A stretch of 64,000 nt of DNA from Nesterenkonia sandarakina. GTDB lineage: Bacteria; Actinomycetota; Actinomycetes; Actinomycetales; Micrococcaceae. Position numbers and translations under genes: made by a program. Of the stretch, positions 1 through 7,224 are shown one piece after another. Under the pieces are notes generated by a model, which ran no database searches, had not been told where the DNA came from, and was given only the letters and a program-made list of their open reading frames with translations. Location of the stretch: NCBI RefSeq assembly GCF_003003175.1, contig NZ_PVTY01000001.1:248001-312000 (forward strand), given 5' to 3'. How positions within the stretch are numbered: position 1 is the first letter of the stretch; the number at the start of each line of letters is the position of its first letter.

Positions 1-1243
1 CCAGGCGTTCGGTGACGTAGATGTCCTGCTCCGCGTAGCCGACGTCGAGGGCGAGACTTCCCAGCACACCGGCCGGGATGGCGCGCGGCGAGGTGGACTG
101 GGTGAAGCAGATGTCATCGACCAGCCCCTCGTACTCCTTGAACAGTGCGGTGAGCATCTCGCGGGCGTCCTTGTCCTGCAGGATCCCCACGACAAGCACC
201 AGTCGAGAGAGCCCGAAGCTCTCCTTGAGCGCCTGGGCGCTGGCGGTGATCCCGGCGGGGTTGTGCGCGGCGTCCACGACGATGCTCGGCCCGGTGCGCA
301 GCGTCTCCAGACGACCCGGGGCGCTGATGTTCTCCGCGGCCAGGCGCAGATTGTCGATGTTGAGCTCCTGCTCTCCTCCACCGATGAATGCCTCCAGGGC
401 GGCCACCGCCACCGCGAAGTTCTGCGCCTGATGGGCTCCGTGCAGGGGAAGCAGGATGTCCGGGTAGCGCCCGGCCAGTCCGGAGACGGTCAGCTGCTGG
501 CCGCCCACCCCGGGGACCCGGGACTCGACGCCGAACTCCACGCCTTCGAAGCGGTAGGGCACGTTCTTGGCCCGCGCCTCGGCGAGCAGCACGTCGGCCG
601 CCGCCGGGACCTGCGCCGCGGAGATCAGGAACCCGTCGGTCTTGATGATGCCGGCCTTCTCCAGGGCGATGTCGCGTTCGTCGTCGCCGAGCAGATCGGT
701 GTGGTCCAGGCTGATCGGGGTGATCACGCTGACCGAACCATCGGCCACGTTGGTGGCGTCGGTGATGCCGCCGAGCCCGACCTCGAGCACCATCACATCC
801 ACCGGGGCGTCGGCGAAGACCGCGAAGGCCAGGATCGTGACGCACTCGAAGTAGGTCAGCGGCACCTCCCCGCGCTCGGCGAGCTTGTCGTCGACCAGGC
901 TGATGAAGGGGCGCACCTCGTCCCAGATCCGCACGAAGGTGCCATCGTCCACCGGCTGCCCGTCGAGGCAGATGCGTTCGGTCACCGAGGAGAGATGCGG
1001 GGACGTGTAGCGGCCGACGCGGAGGTCGTGGGCCAGCAGTCCGGCCTCGATCATCCGTGCCGTGGAGGTCTTGCCGTTGGTGCCGGTGATGTGGATGACC
1101 GGCGCGGTCCGGTTCGGCTCCCCCAGCAGGTCCATGACCTCGACCATGGGCTGCATCCGCGGTTCCATCTTGTTCTCCGGCGCGCGGGAGAGCAGCTCTG
1201 CGTAGACGCTGGCCACGGAGAACTGGTCCAGTTCCTGATTCAT
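1..1243 (-). CDS. folC: Bifunctional dihydrofolate synthase / folylpolyglutamate synthase (3' end cut by window edge)
   Basis: Adds L-glutamate to dihydropteroate and to folates with ATP, in the cytoplasm. Translating the reverse strand from the ATG at 1243 gives a Mur-ligase-like protein: the P-loop [11 protein letters not shown] lies near residue 60, followed by a TSPHL motif and [13 protein letters not shown], all hallmarks of FolC. About 414 codons are present and the frame is still open at position 1, so the C-terminus is missing. Its ATG overlaps the ileS stop in an ATGA tetranucleotide, so the two are translationally coupled and folC probably shares the ileS T-box-controlled transcript. 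Family assignment is secure. Confidence 0.9.
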   Translation of the reverse strand, partial: MNQELDQFSVASVYAELLSRAPENKMEPRMQPMVEVMDLLGEPNRTAPVIHITGTNGKTSTARMIEAGLLAHDLRVGRYTSPHLSSVTERICLDGQPVDDGTFVRIWDEVRPFISLVDDKLAERGEVPLTYFECVTILAFAVFADAPVDVMVLEVGLGGITDATNVADGSVSVITPISLDHTDLLGDDERDIALEKAGIIKTDGFLISAAQVPAAADVLLAEARAKNVPYRFEGVEFGVESRVPGVGGQQLTVSGLAGRYPDILLPLHGAHQAQNFAVAVAALEAFIGGGEQELNIDNLRLAAENISAPGRLETLRTGPSIVVDAAHNPAGITASAQALKESFGLSRLVLVVGILQDKDAREMLTALFKEYEGLVDDICFTQSTSPRAIPAGVLGSLALDVGYAEQDIYVTERL

Positions 1244-4200
1244 GCTCGAGCTCCTTCGACGACGGACACATGGATGCTCGGTTCGGTGGCAGTCTCGCAG
1301 GGAACCGGGTGCAGATCCACCGTGAGTGTCTCCTCGCAGACGAGCTGCCGGTGGGCCTGAAGCGCCGCGACGACGCTCGGGGACGCGGTGACCGTGGTCT
1401 CGATCCGGTCCGAGACCCGGAGGTCGGCGTCCTTGCGGGCCTGCTGGATGCTGCGGATCAGGTCCCGGGCGGTGCCCTCCATGACCAGCTCATCGCTGAG
1501 CTCGGTGTCGAGCACCAGGAATCCTCCCGTAGAGTCCAGGACCGTGACGGCCTTCTCGCCGAGCTGTTCCGAGACCGTGGTGCTCAGCGTGTACTCGCCC
1601 TCGAAGAGCTCGAGGCCTCCGGCGGTGACCACGCCGTCTGCGACCGACCAGTCACCGGACTTCGCGCCCTTGATCGCCTGCTGGACCTGCTTGCCCAGCC
1701 GGGGGCCGACGGCGCGGGCGTTGACCACCAGCTGCTGCCCGATCCCCCAGTCCGCGGCGTCGGTCACCGCGGCGTCGAGCAGCTGGACCTCCTTGAGGTT
1801 CAGCTCATCGGCGATGATCTGCTGATAGGTCCCCTCCAGCGCCAGAGCCTGCGGCACGACCACGCTGAGCTTGGCCAGAGGCTGACGCACCCGGAGGTTC
1901 GCCTGCTTGCGCAGCGAGGAACCGGCAGAGCTGACCATTCGGGTGAGCTCCATCAGCTCCACGGCGCGCTCATCGCTCAGGTAGTCCTCGGGGTCGGGCC
2001 AGTCGGCCAGGTGCACCGAGCGGCCGCCGGTCAGGCCGCGCCAGATCTCCTCGCTGATCAGCGGCAGCAGCGGGGCAGAGACCCGGGCGAAGGTCTCCAG
2101 CACCGTGTAGAGCACATCGTAGGCGGCGAAGTCCTCGGCGTAGAACCGCGCGCGGGAGCGTCGGATGTACCAGTTCGTCAGCGTGTCGGAGAACCGGCGC
2201 AGCGACTCACAGGCGGCGGAGACGTCGTAGGCGTCCAGCGCGGAGGTGACCTCGCGGACCAGATCACCGGTGGCGGCGAGGATGTAGCGGTCGAGCGGGC
2301 TGGCGACGTCGTCGGCGCCCACGGACTTCGCCTGATAGCCGGCGCCCTGGTTGGCGGTGTTGGCGTAGAGGCCGAAGAAGTGCCAGGCGTTCCACATCGG
2401 CAGCAGCACCTGGCGCACGCTCTCGCGGATGCCCTCCTCGGTGACCACGAGGTTGCCGCCGCGCAGGATCGGCGAGGACATCAGGAACCAGCGCATCGCG
2501 TCGGAGCCGTCACGGTCCAGGACCTCGGAGACATCCGGGTAGTTCTGCAGCGACTTGGACATCTTCTGCCCGTCGGAGCCCAGCACGATCCCGTGGCTGA
2601 TCACGTTGGTGAAGGCCGGGCGGTCGAAGAGCGCGGTGGCCAGCACGTGCATGGTGTAGAACCAGCCGCGGGTCTGCCCGATGTACTCCACGATGAAGTC
2701 GGCCGGGTGATGATCGGCGAACCACTGTGCGTTCTCGAAGGGGTAGTGGACCTGGGCGAACTGCATCGACCCGGAGTCGAACCAGACGTCGAGGACGTCC
2801 TCGACCCGGCGCATCGTGGAGGCGCCCGTGGGGTCGTCGGGGTTCGGGCGGGTCAGCTCGTCGATCCAGGGCCGGTGCAGGTCAGGCTCACCCTGGGCAT
2901 TGCGCGGGTAGTCGCCGAAGGCCTCCTTGAGCTCCTCCAGCGAGCCGTAGACCTCGGTGCGCGGGTATTCCGGGTCGTCCGAGACCCAGACCGGCAGCGG
3001 GCTGCCCCAGTAGCGGTTGCGGGAGATCGACCAGTCGCGGGCGTTCTCCAGCCATTTGCCGAACTGGCCGTGCTTGACGTTGCCAGGGATCCAGTTGATC
3101 TGCTCGTTGAGCTCGAGCATCCGCTCCTTGACCTGGGTGACCGCGACATACCAGGAGGTCACCGCCTTGTAGATCAGCGGCGTGCGGCAGCGCCAGCAGT
3201 GCGGATAGGAGTGCACATACGACGCCTCGCGGATCAGGCGGCCGGAGGCCTTGAGCTCGTTGATGATGGTGCGGTTCGCCTCGAAGACCTGAACTCCGGC
3301 GATCGCGGCCAGCGGGGCCGCACCCGTGGGCGTGGGCTGGGCGAACATCGGCAGGAAGCGGGCGCCCTCGTCCACCGAGAGGATCACCGGGATCCCGGCC
3401 TCCTCGGAGGAGCGCTGATCCTCTTCACCATAGGCCGAGGCCTGGTGGACCAGTCCCGTGCCGTCGGTGGTGGTCACGTAGTCCTCCACCAGCACCTGGA
3501 AGGCATGCTCGGTGCCCCAGGTCTCGGTGTCGGTGTAGTAGTCCCAGAGCGGCGCGTACTTGATGCCGGCCAGCTCGGCGCCCTGGTAGCGGGCGACGAC
3601 GGCGGCGGCCGCGGCCTCGGCGGCGGTGCTCGGCGCCGCCTCGCCGTCGGCGTCGGGGGTTTCAGCGTCGGTGGTTTCAGCGTCGGTGAAGCCCAGGTCC
3701 TTGGCGTAGGCACCGAGCAGCTCGGCGGCGATCAGGTGGCGGCCGGGCAGCTCCGAGGCTGCCGGGGCCTCGACGACCACGTATTCCACCTCGGGTCCCA
3801 CGGCCACGGAGAAGTTGGTGGGCAGCGTCCAGGGGGTGGTGGTCCAGGCGAGCAGGTTGACCCCGGCGAGGGCATCGCCGTGCGTGCCGCCTCCGGTGAT
3901 CGGGAAGGCCACCGTGACCGAGGGGTCCTGACGGTCCTTGTAGACGTCGTCGTCCATGCGCAGCTCGTGGTTGGACAGCGGGGTCTCGTCCTTCCAGCAG
4001 TACGGCAGCACGCGGAAGCCCTGGTAGGTCAGGCCCTTCTCGTGCAGCTGCTTGAACGCCCAGATCACGGACTCCATGTAGTCCACGTTGAGCGTCTTGT
4101 AGTCGTTCTCGAAGTCCACCCAGCGCGCCTGGCGGTGCACGTAGGACTTCCACTCGCCGGTGTACTTCAGCACCGAGGCGCGGCAGGCGTCGTTGAACTT

Positions 4201-4611
4201 GTCCACGCCGAAGGCCTCGATCTCGGCCTTGTCCGTCATGCCGAGTTCCTTCATCGCGGTCAGCTCGGCGGGCAGTCCGTGGGTGTCCCAGCCGAAGCGG
4301 CGCTCCACCCGGGAGCCGCGCTGGGTCTGGTAGCGGGCCACGAGGTCCTTCACGTAGCCGGTGAGCAGGTGCCCGTAGTGCGGCAGACCGTTGGCGAAGG
4401 GCGGGCCGTCGTAGAAGACGAACTCATTGCCCTGACCGGAGGCATCCACGGCGGGCCGGTTGTCGATGGAGGCCTGGAAGGTGCCGTCCTTCTCCCACTC
4501 CGCGAGCACGCGCTCTTCGATCTTCGGGAAGCGCGGGGAGGCGGGGATCCGGCGGGCACCGGAGTCGGCGGCGGAGGCGCGGGGATACACGGGAGAGTTG
4601 TTCTCGGTCAT
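1240..4611 (-). CDS. ileS: Isoleucyl-tRNA synthetase
   Basis: Charges tRNA-Ile with isoleucine. The 1123-residue protein has the class I signatures [12 protein letters not shown] (HIGH equivalent) and KMSKS (in [13 protein letters not shown]), plus a CP1 editing domain and an anticodon-binding C-terminal half; the length fits the long actinobacterial/eukaryote-like IleRS type. The frame is open upstream to 4755, but that extension is translated T-box leader, so I take the ATG at 4611 ([10 protein letters not shown]). An alanine-rich acidic insert around residues 310-345 of the editing region contains two tandem copies of a 15-bp unit at 3658-3687. Downstream folC overlaps by 4 nt. Confidence 0.95.
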   Translation of the reverse strand: MTENNSPVYPRASAADSGARRIPASPRFPKIEERVLAEWEKDGTFQASIDNRPAVDASGQGNEFVFYDGPPFANGLPHYGHLLTGYVKDLVARYQTQRGSRVERRFGWDTHGLPAELTAMKELGMTDKAEIEAFGVDKFNDACRASVLKYTGEWKSYVHRQARWVDFENDYKTLNVDYMESVIWAFKQLHEKGLTYQGFRVLPYCWKDETPLSNHELRMDDDVYKDRQDPSVTVAFPITGGGTHGDALAGVNLLAWTTTPWTLPTNFSVAVGPEVEYVVVEAPAASELPGRHLIAAELLGAYAKDLGFTDAETTDAETPDADGEAAPSTAAEAAAAAVVARYQGAELAGIKYAPLWDYYTDTETWGTEHAFQVLVEDYVTTTDGTGLVHQASAYGEEDQRSSEEAGIPVILSVDEGARFLPMFAQPTPTGAAPLAAIAGVQVFEANRTIINELKASGRLIREASYVHSYPHCWRCRTPLIYKAVTSWYVAVTQVKERMLELNEQINWIPGNVKHGQFGKWLENARDWSISRNRYWGSPLPVWVSDDPEYPRTEVYGSLEELKEAFGDYPRNAQGEPDLHRPWIDELTRPNPDDPTGASTMRRVEDVLDVWFDSGSMQFAQVHYPFENAQWFADHHPADFIVEYIGQTRGWFYTMHVLATALFDRPAFTNVISHGIVLGSDGQKMSKSLQNYPDVSEVLDRDGSDAMRWFLMSSPILRGGNLVVTEEGIRESVRQVLLPMWNAWHFFGLYANTANQGAGYQAKSVGADDVASPLDRYILAATGDLVREVTSALDAYDVSAACESLRRFSDTLTNWYIRRSRARFYAEDFAAYDVLYTVLETFARVSAPLLPLISEEIWRGLTGGRSVHLADWPDPEDYLSDERAVELMELTRMVSSAGSSLRKQANLRVRQPLAKLSVVVPQALALEGTYQQIIADELNLKEVQLLDAAVTDAADWGIGQQLVVNARAVGPRLGKQVQQAIKGAKSGDWSVADGVVTAGGLELFEGEYTLSTTVSEQLGEKAVTVLDSTGGFLVLDTELSDELVMEGTARDLIRSIQQARKDADLRVSDRIETTVTASPSVVAALQAHRQLVCEETLTVDLHPVPCETATEPSIHVSVVEGARA

Positions 4612-4639
4612 GGAGGTCCGTCCTGCAGTGGTGCTGAGC

Positions 4640-4870
4640 GATGGTCTGATGCACTCACAAGGACGCCTGCCGGGCGCGGTACCACCTTGCTTGCCCTCCG
4701 TCTGCCGCCCCAGCCCCGTGGACGAGGTGGGGACGCCGCCGTCGGGCCTCTCCATGACTGCTGTGACGGGCTTACCCGTCCGGCTCTACTGAGGCGCCGC
4801 GACGGTCATGCCGCGGAGCCGGTTCTTCCGGAAGCTCACCGGTGATGGCCGGGTCGAAGCTGCTGGGCCC
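4640..4870 (-). promoter_or_regulatory. T-box riboswitch leader of ileS
   Basis: The reverse strand ahead of ileS contains the T-box core AAGGTGGTACCGCG (complement of 4675-4688), whose UGGU bulge pairs with the uncharged tRNA 3' end, followed about 12 nt later by CGTCCTT, which can close the antiterminator-type stem with the AAGG. Further upstream an ATC isoleucine triplet followed by A (4844-4846) sits in a short hairpin made of CCGG arms, matching the short Stem I of actinobacterial ileS T-boxes. No U-run follows, so control is probably translational, as known for actinobacterial ileS. The exact transcript 5' end is not determined. Confidence 0.88.
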
Positions 4871-4922
4871 AAGTCTACTGGGTCCGCGGGCGGGTAGCCA
4901 TACGGGGCCGGTGCCGCGGGCA

Positions 4923-4964
4923 TGTCCGGGAGTGCTGCGGCGCTGTCCGGAGGTGCTGCGGCGC
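4923..4964. repeat. Two tandem copies of a 21-bp repeat
   Basis: Copies at 4923-4943 and 4944-4964 differ at about one position; a partial third start (tgtccc) follows. They lie in the divergent ileS/mgtC gap, upstream of the mgtC start. They do not look coding. Role unknown; could be a binding site array or slippage product. Confidence 0.7.
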
Positions 4965-5020
4965 TGTCCCCCGCGGCGGGGTCGCTATAGGGTGATGTGG
5001 GATCTCGAGAGGAGACCGTG

Positions 5021-5728
5021 GTGACCATCGATGTCTGGCCGGAGACGGCCCCGACGCAGATTCTGCTTCTGACCCTCGCGTTCCTGATGTCGGCGGCCAT
5101 CGGGATCGAGCGTGACCTCCGGCAGAAGTCCGCCGGGGCGCGCACCCACATCCTGGTCGGCATGGGCTCGGCGTTGTTCACCCTGGTCTCCGCCTACGGG
5201 TTCTCCCACCTGATCGGTGGAGACGTGGTCCTCGACCCGTCACGGATCGCGGCGCAGATCGTCAGCGGGATCGGCTTCATCGGCGCCGGGGTGATCTTCG
5301 TGCGGCAGAACGCGGTCTCCGGATTGACCACCGCCGCGTCGATCTGGGTGACGGCCGCGGTCGGCATGGCCTGTGGCGCCGGGATGCCGGTGATCGCCGG
5401 ACTCACGGTGGTCTTCTATCTGCTCTCGGTGACCGTAGTGACGAACCTGGTCCGCCGACTCCCCCGACATGACCGGTCCGAGCGCTACATCGTGCGCTAC
5501 GCGGACGGGCACGGGGTCCTGCGCGAGATCCTCGGGGCCGCCTCGCAATGGGGGTACGAGACTCGTCTGGTGCGCACCCGCCGGCTCGAGGTCGGCGACG
5601 GATTCGCGGTGGACGCCACGATGACCTTCACCCGCACCCAGCGTGTGGGCCGCGAGCATCTCTTCGAAGCACTCCAGGAGCTCGACGGCGTCCTGGAGAT
5701 CCGCACCGTCACCGAAGAGAACGACTGA
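5021..5728 (+). CDS. MgtC/SapB family inner-membrane protein
   Basis: Small membrane protein of the MgtC family, linked elsewhere to magnesium limitation and membrane potential control. About five hydrophobic segments occupy residues 10-145, including the family motif GIGFIGAGVI near residue 80 and RDLRQKSAGARTH after the first helix; residues 150-235 form a soluble ACT-like tail. The frame opens earlier, at a GTG at 4997, but GAGGAG at 5009-5014 places the start at the GTG at 5021. Divergent from ileS, with a TATAGG sequence near 4986 as possible -10. Substrate or regulatory target in this organism cannot be told. Confidence 0.85.
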   Translation: MTIDVWPETAPTQILLLTLAFLMSAAIGIERDLRQKSAGARTHILVGMGSALFTLVSAYGFSHLIGGDVVLDPSRIAAQIVSGIGFIGAGVIFVRQNAVSGLTTAASIWVTAAVGMACGAGMPVIAGLTVVFYLLSVTVVTNLVRRLPRHDRSERYIVRYADGHGVLREILGAASQWGYETRLVRTRRLEVGDGFAVDATMTFTRTQRVGREHLFEALQELDGVLEIRTVTEEND

Positions 5729-5755
5729 GCCAGCCGCCTCCCCGGGGTCAAAAAA

Positions 5756-5815
5756 TCGTAGAGCTGCGGAAAAATCGTAGAGCTGCAGCCCTACGATCGG
5801 CTGCAGCTCTACGAT
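5756..5815. repeat. 60-bp terminator-like direct repeat, copy A
   Basis: Perfectly identical to 7145-7204 in the same orientation. It contains two direct copies and one inverted copy of TCGTAGAGCTGC; on the reverse strand a 15-bp perfect stem (ATCGTAGAGCTGCAG with its complement) around a 12-nt loop is followed by TTTTT, the shape of an intrinsic terminator. It sits between the converging mgtC-like gene and nuclease gene, 28 nt after the first and 60 nt after the second. Confidence 0.92.
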
Positions 5816-5875
5816 CATCTCCACGATTCGTTCAGGCTGAGAAGGAAACTGTCCGTTCAGGTCCCATACCCATAC

Positions 5876-7063
5876 TCAGCATGGCTTCCACCAATTGCCA
5901 CCGGGCAGGAAGCACCTCGGTCCTGTGTAGCTTGTCGGTTCATCACGGTGGGTATAGCCAGCGGGTCGGTCGGACGGTCCAAGGTTCGGAGTTCCACCAC
6001 CTCCCCCGGAAGATCCGTTGGTGGGGGAAGGCGCCGGAGCTGGGGCAGGGGCGGGTGCAGGGGCTGGCGCAGGCGCAGGCGCCGGAGCTGGGGCAGGTGC
6101 AGGTGCTGGGGCTGGGGCTGGCGCAGGTGCCGGGGCTGGCGCAGGTGCCGGCTGCGGAGCAGGGGCGGGTTGAGGTGCGGCCGTCTCTCTTTCGCGCTCG
6201 AGCTCTGCCTGGCGTTGCTCTGCCTCACGATCCGCTTCGGCTTGATCTGCGGCCGCCTCCTGCGCCTCTCGCACCGCGTCGACACGCTCAATCTCGGCTT
6301 GGTCTTCCGAGGCTCGTCGTTCGCCCTTCGTGATCGCCTGATCGAGGCTTCGCTCGTAGGCATTCAGGTAAGAGCCGTGGGCACGGTGATGCACCCCTGA
6401 CTCCTCTGGGTCCAGGGAGAGCACGAGGTCTCGGGCTTCATCCGCCAGCACGACGGCGGCAACAGCGGCCGCGGCAGATTCCTCGAGCTCCTCGTACCCC
6501 TGAGGCCCGTCCGTGGGCAGGTCGTCCACCGCGTCGAGGGCGTCCTGGACCTGCCCCGGAACCGTGCAAGGCAGAGAGTCGTCGAATAGGCCCCGGCCGG
6601 CAGACTCGGCTTCCTTCTGCGCTTCCTCGACCGGCGGTAGGAATCGTTCATTCGGTTCGTAGTAAACAGCGATCCCAAAACCGGCCCGTGCGACAGCAGC
6701 GTTGATGAGATCGTCATCTTTGAACACGCCGGCAAGCAGTCGGTCGTACTGATCGGTGCGCTCCTCGTCGAACTCGAGGCGAACGGCGTCGCCGGGCGCG
6801 AGCAACTCTTCTAGGAACTGTGAAGCCTCCGGCCCCAAGCACTCCACTCCTCGATCAGGATGCTTCGTCTCTGGAGTGTCGATATTGAGAAGCCGAACGC
6901 TGTGAGTATCACCGGCATGTTCGACGCGGATGGTGTCGCCGTCAATGACATCGACCACCACTGCATCAACTGAACTGTCACTCGTAAGCGAGGAAGCGGG
7001 CGCGCAACCCCCGCTACCGAGTAACCCGATGAGAACCGCTGGCACGAGAAGGGGTCGCTTCAA
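5876..7063 (-). CDS. Secreted thermonuclease-like lipoprotein with coiled coil and Pro-Ala repeat
   Basis: Predicted exported nuclease of the staphylococcal-nuclease fold. With the TTG start at 7063 (GGGAG 8 nt upstream) the 395-residue product has a signal peptide with a possible lipobox ending at Cys20, an SNase domain at about 34-162 with DGDT (Asp41), Arg57, Glu65 and Arg108 matching the catalytic set, a charged coiled coil at 250-295, about 50 residues of nearly pure Pro-Ala (296-345), and a Gly/aromatic tail with two cysteines. The Pro-Ala stretch could span cell wall. It is visibly less GC-rich than its neighbours and lies between two identical 60-bp repeats, so recent insertion is possible. 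The lipid anchor is not certain. Confidence 0.82.
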   Translation of the reverse strand: MKRPLLVPAVLIGLLGSGGCAPASSLTSDSSVDAVVVDVIDGDTIRVEHAGDTHSVRLLNIDTPETKHPDRGVECLGPEASQFLEELLAPGDAVRLEFDEERTDQYDRLLAGVFKDDDLINAAVARAGFGIAVYYEPNERFLPPVEEAQKEAESAGRGLFDDSLPCTVPGQVQDALDAVDDLPTDGPQGYEELEESAAAAVAAVVLADEARDLVLSLDPEESGVHHRAHGSYLNAYERSLDQAITKGERRASEDQAEIERVDAVREAQEAAADQAEADREAEQRQAELERERETAAPQPAPAPQPAPAPAPAPAPAPAPAPAPAPAPAPAPAPAPAPAPAPAPAPSPTNGSSGGGGGTPNLGPSDRPAGYTHRDEPTSYTGPRCFLPGGNWWKPC

Positions 7064-7144
7064 ACTGATTACTCCCACTATGAAGTCTTGGCAATACCTG
7101 TACACAGAATACAGGTGCTGCTTCAGGGGACACAGCGAAAATTG

Positions 7145-7204
7145 TCGTAGAGCTGCGGAAAAATCGTAGAGCTGCAGCCCTACGATCGGCTGCAGCTCTA
7201 CGAT
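7145..7204. repeat. 60-bp terminator-like direct repeat, copy B
   Basis: Identical to copy A at 5756-5815. It starts 20 nt beyond the valS stop; read in the valS direction the 15-bp stem is followed by TTTTT, so it probably terminates valS. Read on the plus strand the stem is followed by TTTTTT (7203-7209), so this copy could act in both directions. Confidence 0.92.
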
Positions 7205-7224
7205 TTTTTGACGCGTCGGGGAGG

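Noticed and set aside
114-1271. 385-codon minus-strand frame in the folC region
   Set aside because: It is an Arg/Gly-rich alternative frame of folC; the correct frame carries the P-loop and runs off the window edge.
4612-4755. N-terminal extension of IleRS
   Set aside because: The extra codons translate the T-box leader, including its conserved core.
1270-4845. Open frame of about 1190 codons on the plus strand, antisense to ileS
   Set aside because: High GC keeps antisense frames open. Its translation is low-complexity His/Gly/Arg/Leu-rich with no domain, and ileS on the other strand is unmistakable.
6020-6180. Dense hexanucleotide-like repeats that might be a CRISPR or minisatellite
   Set aside because: They are the codons of the Pro-Ala stretch of the nuclease; no spacers and no cas genes.
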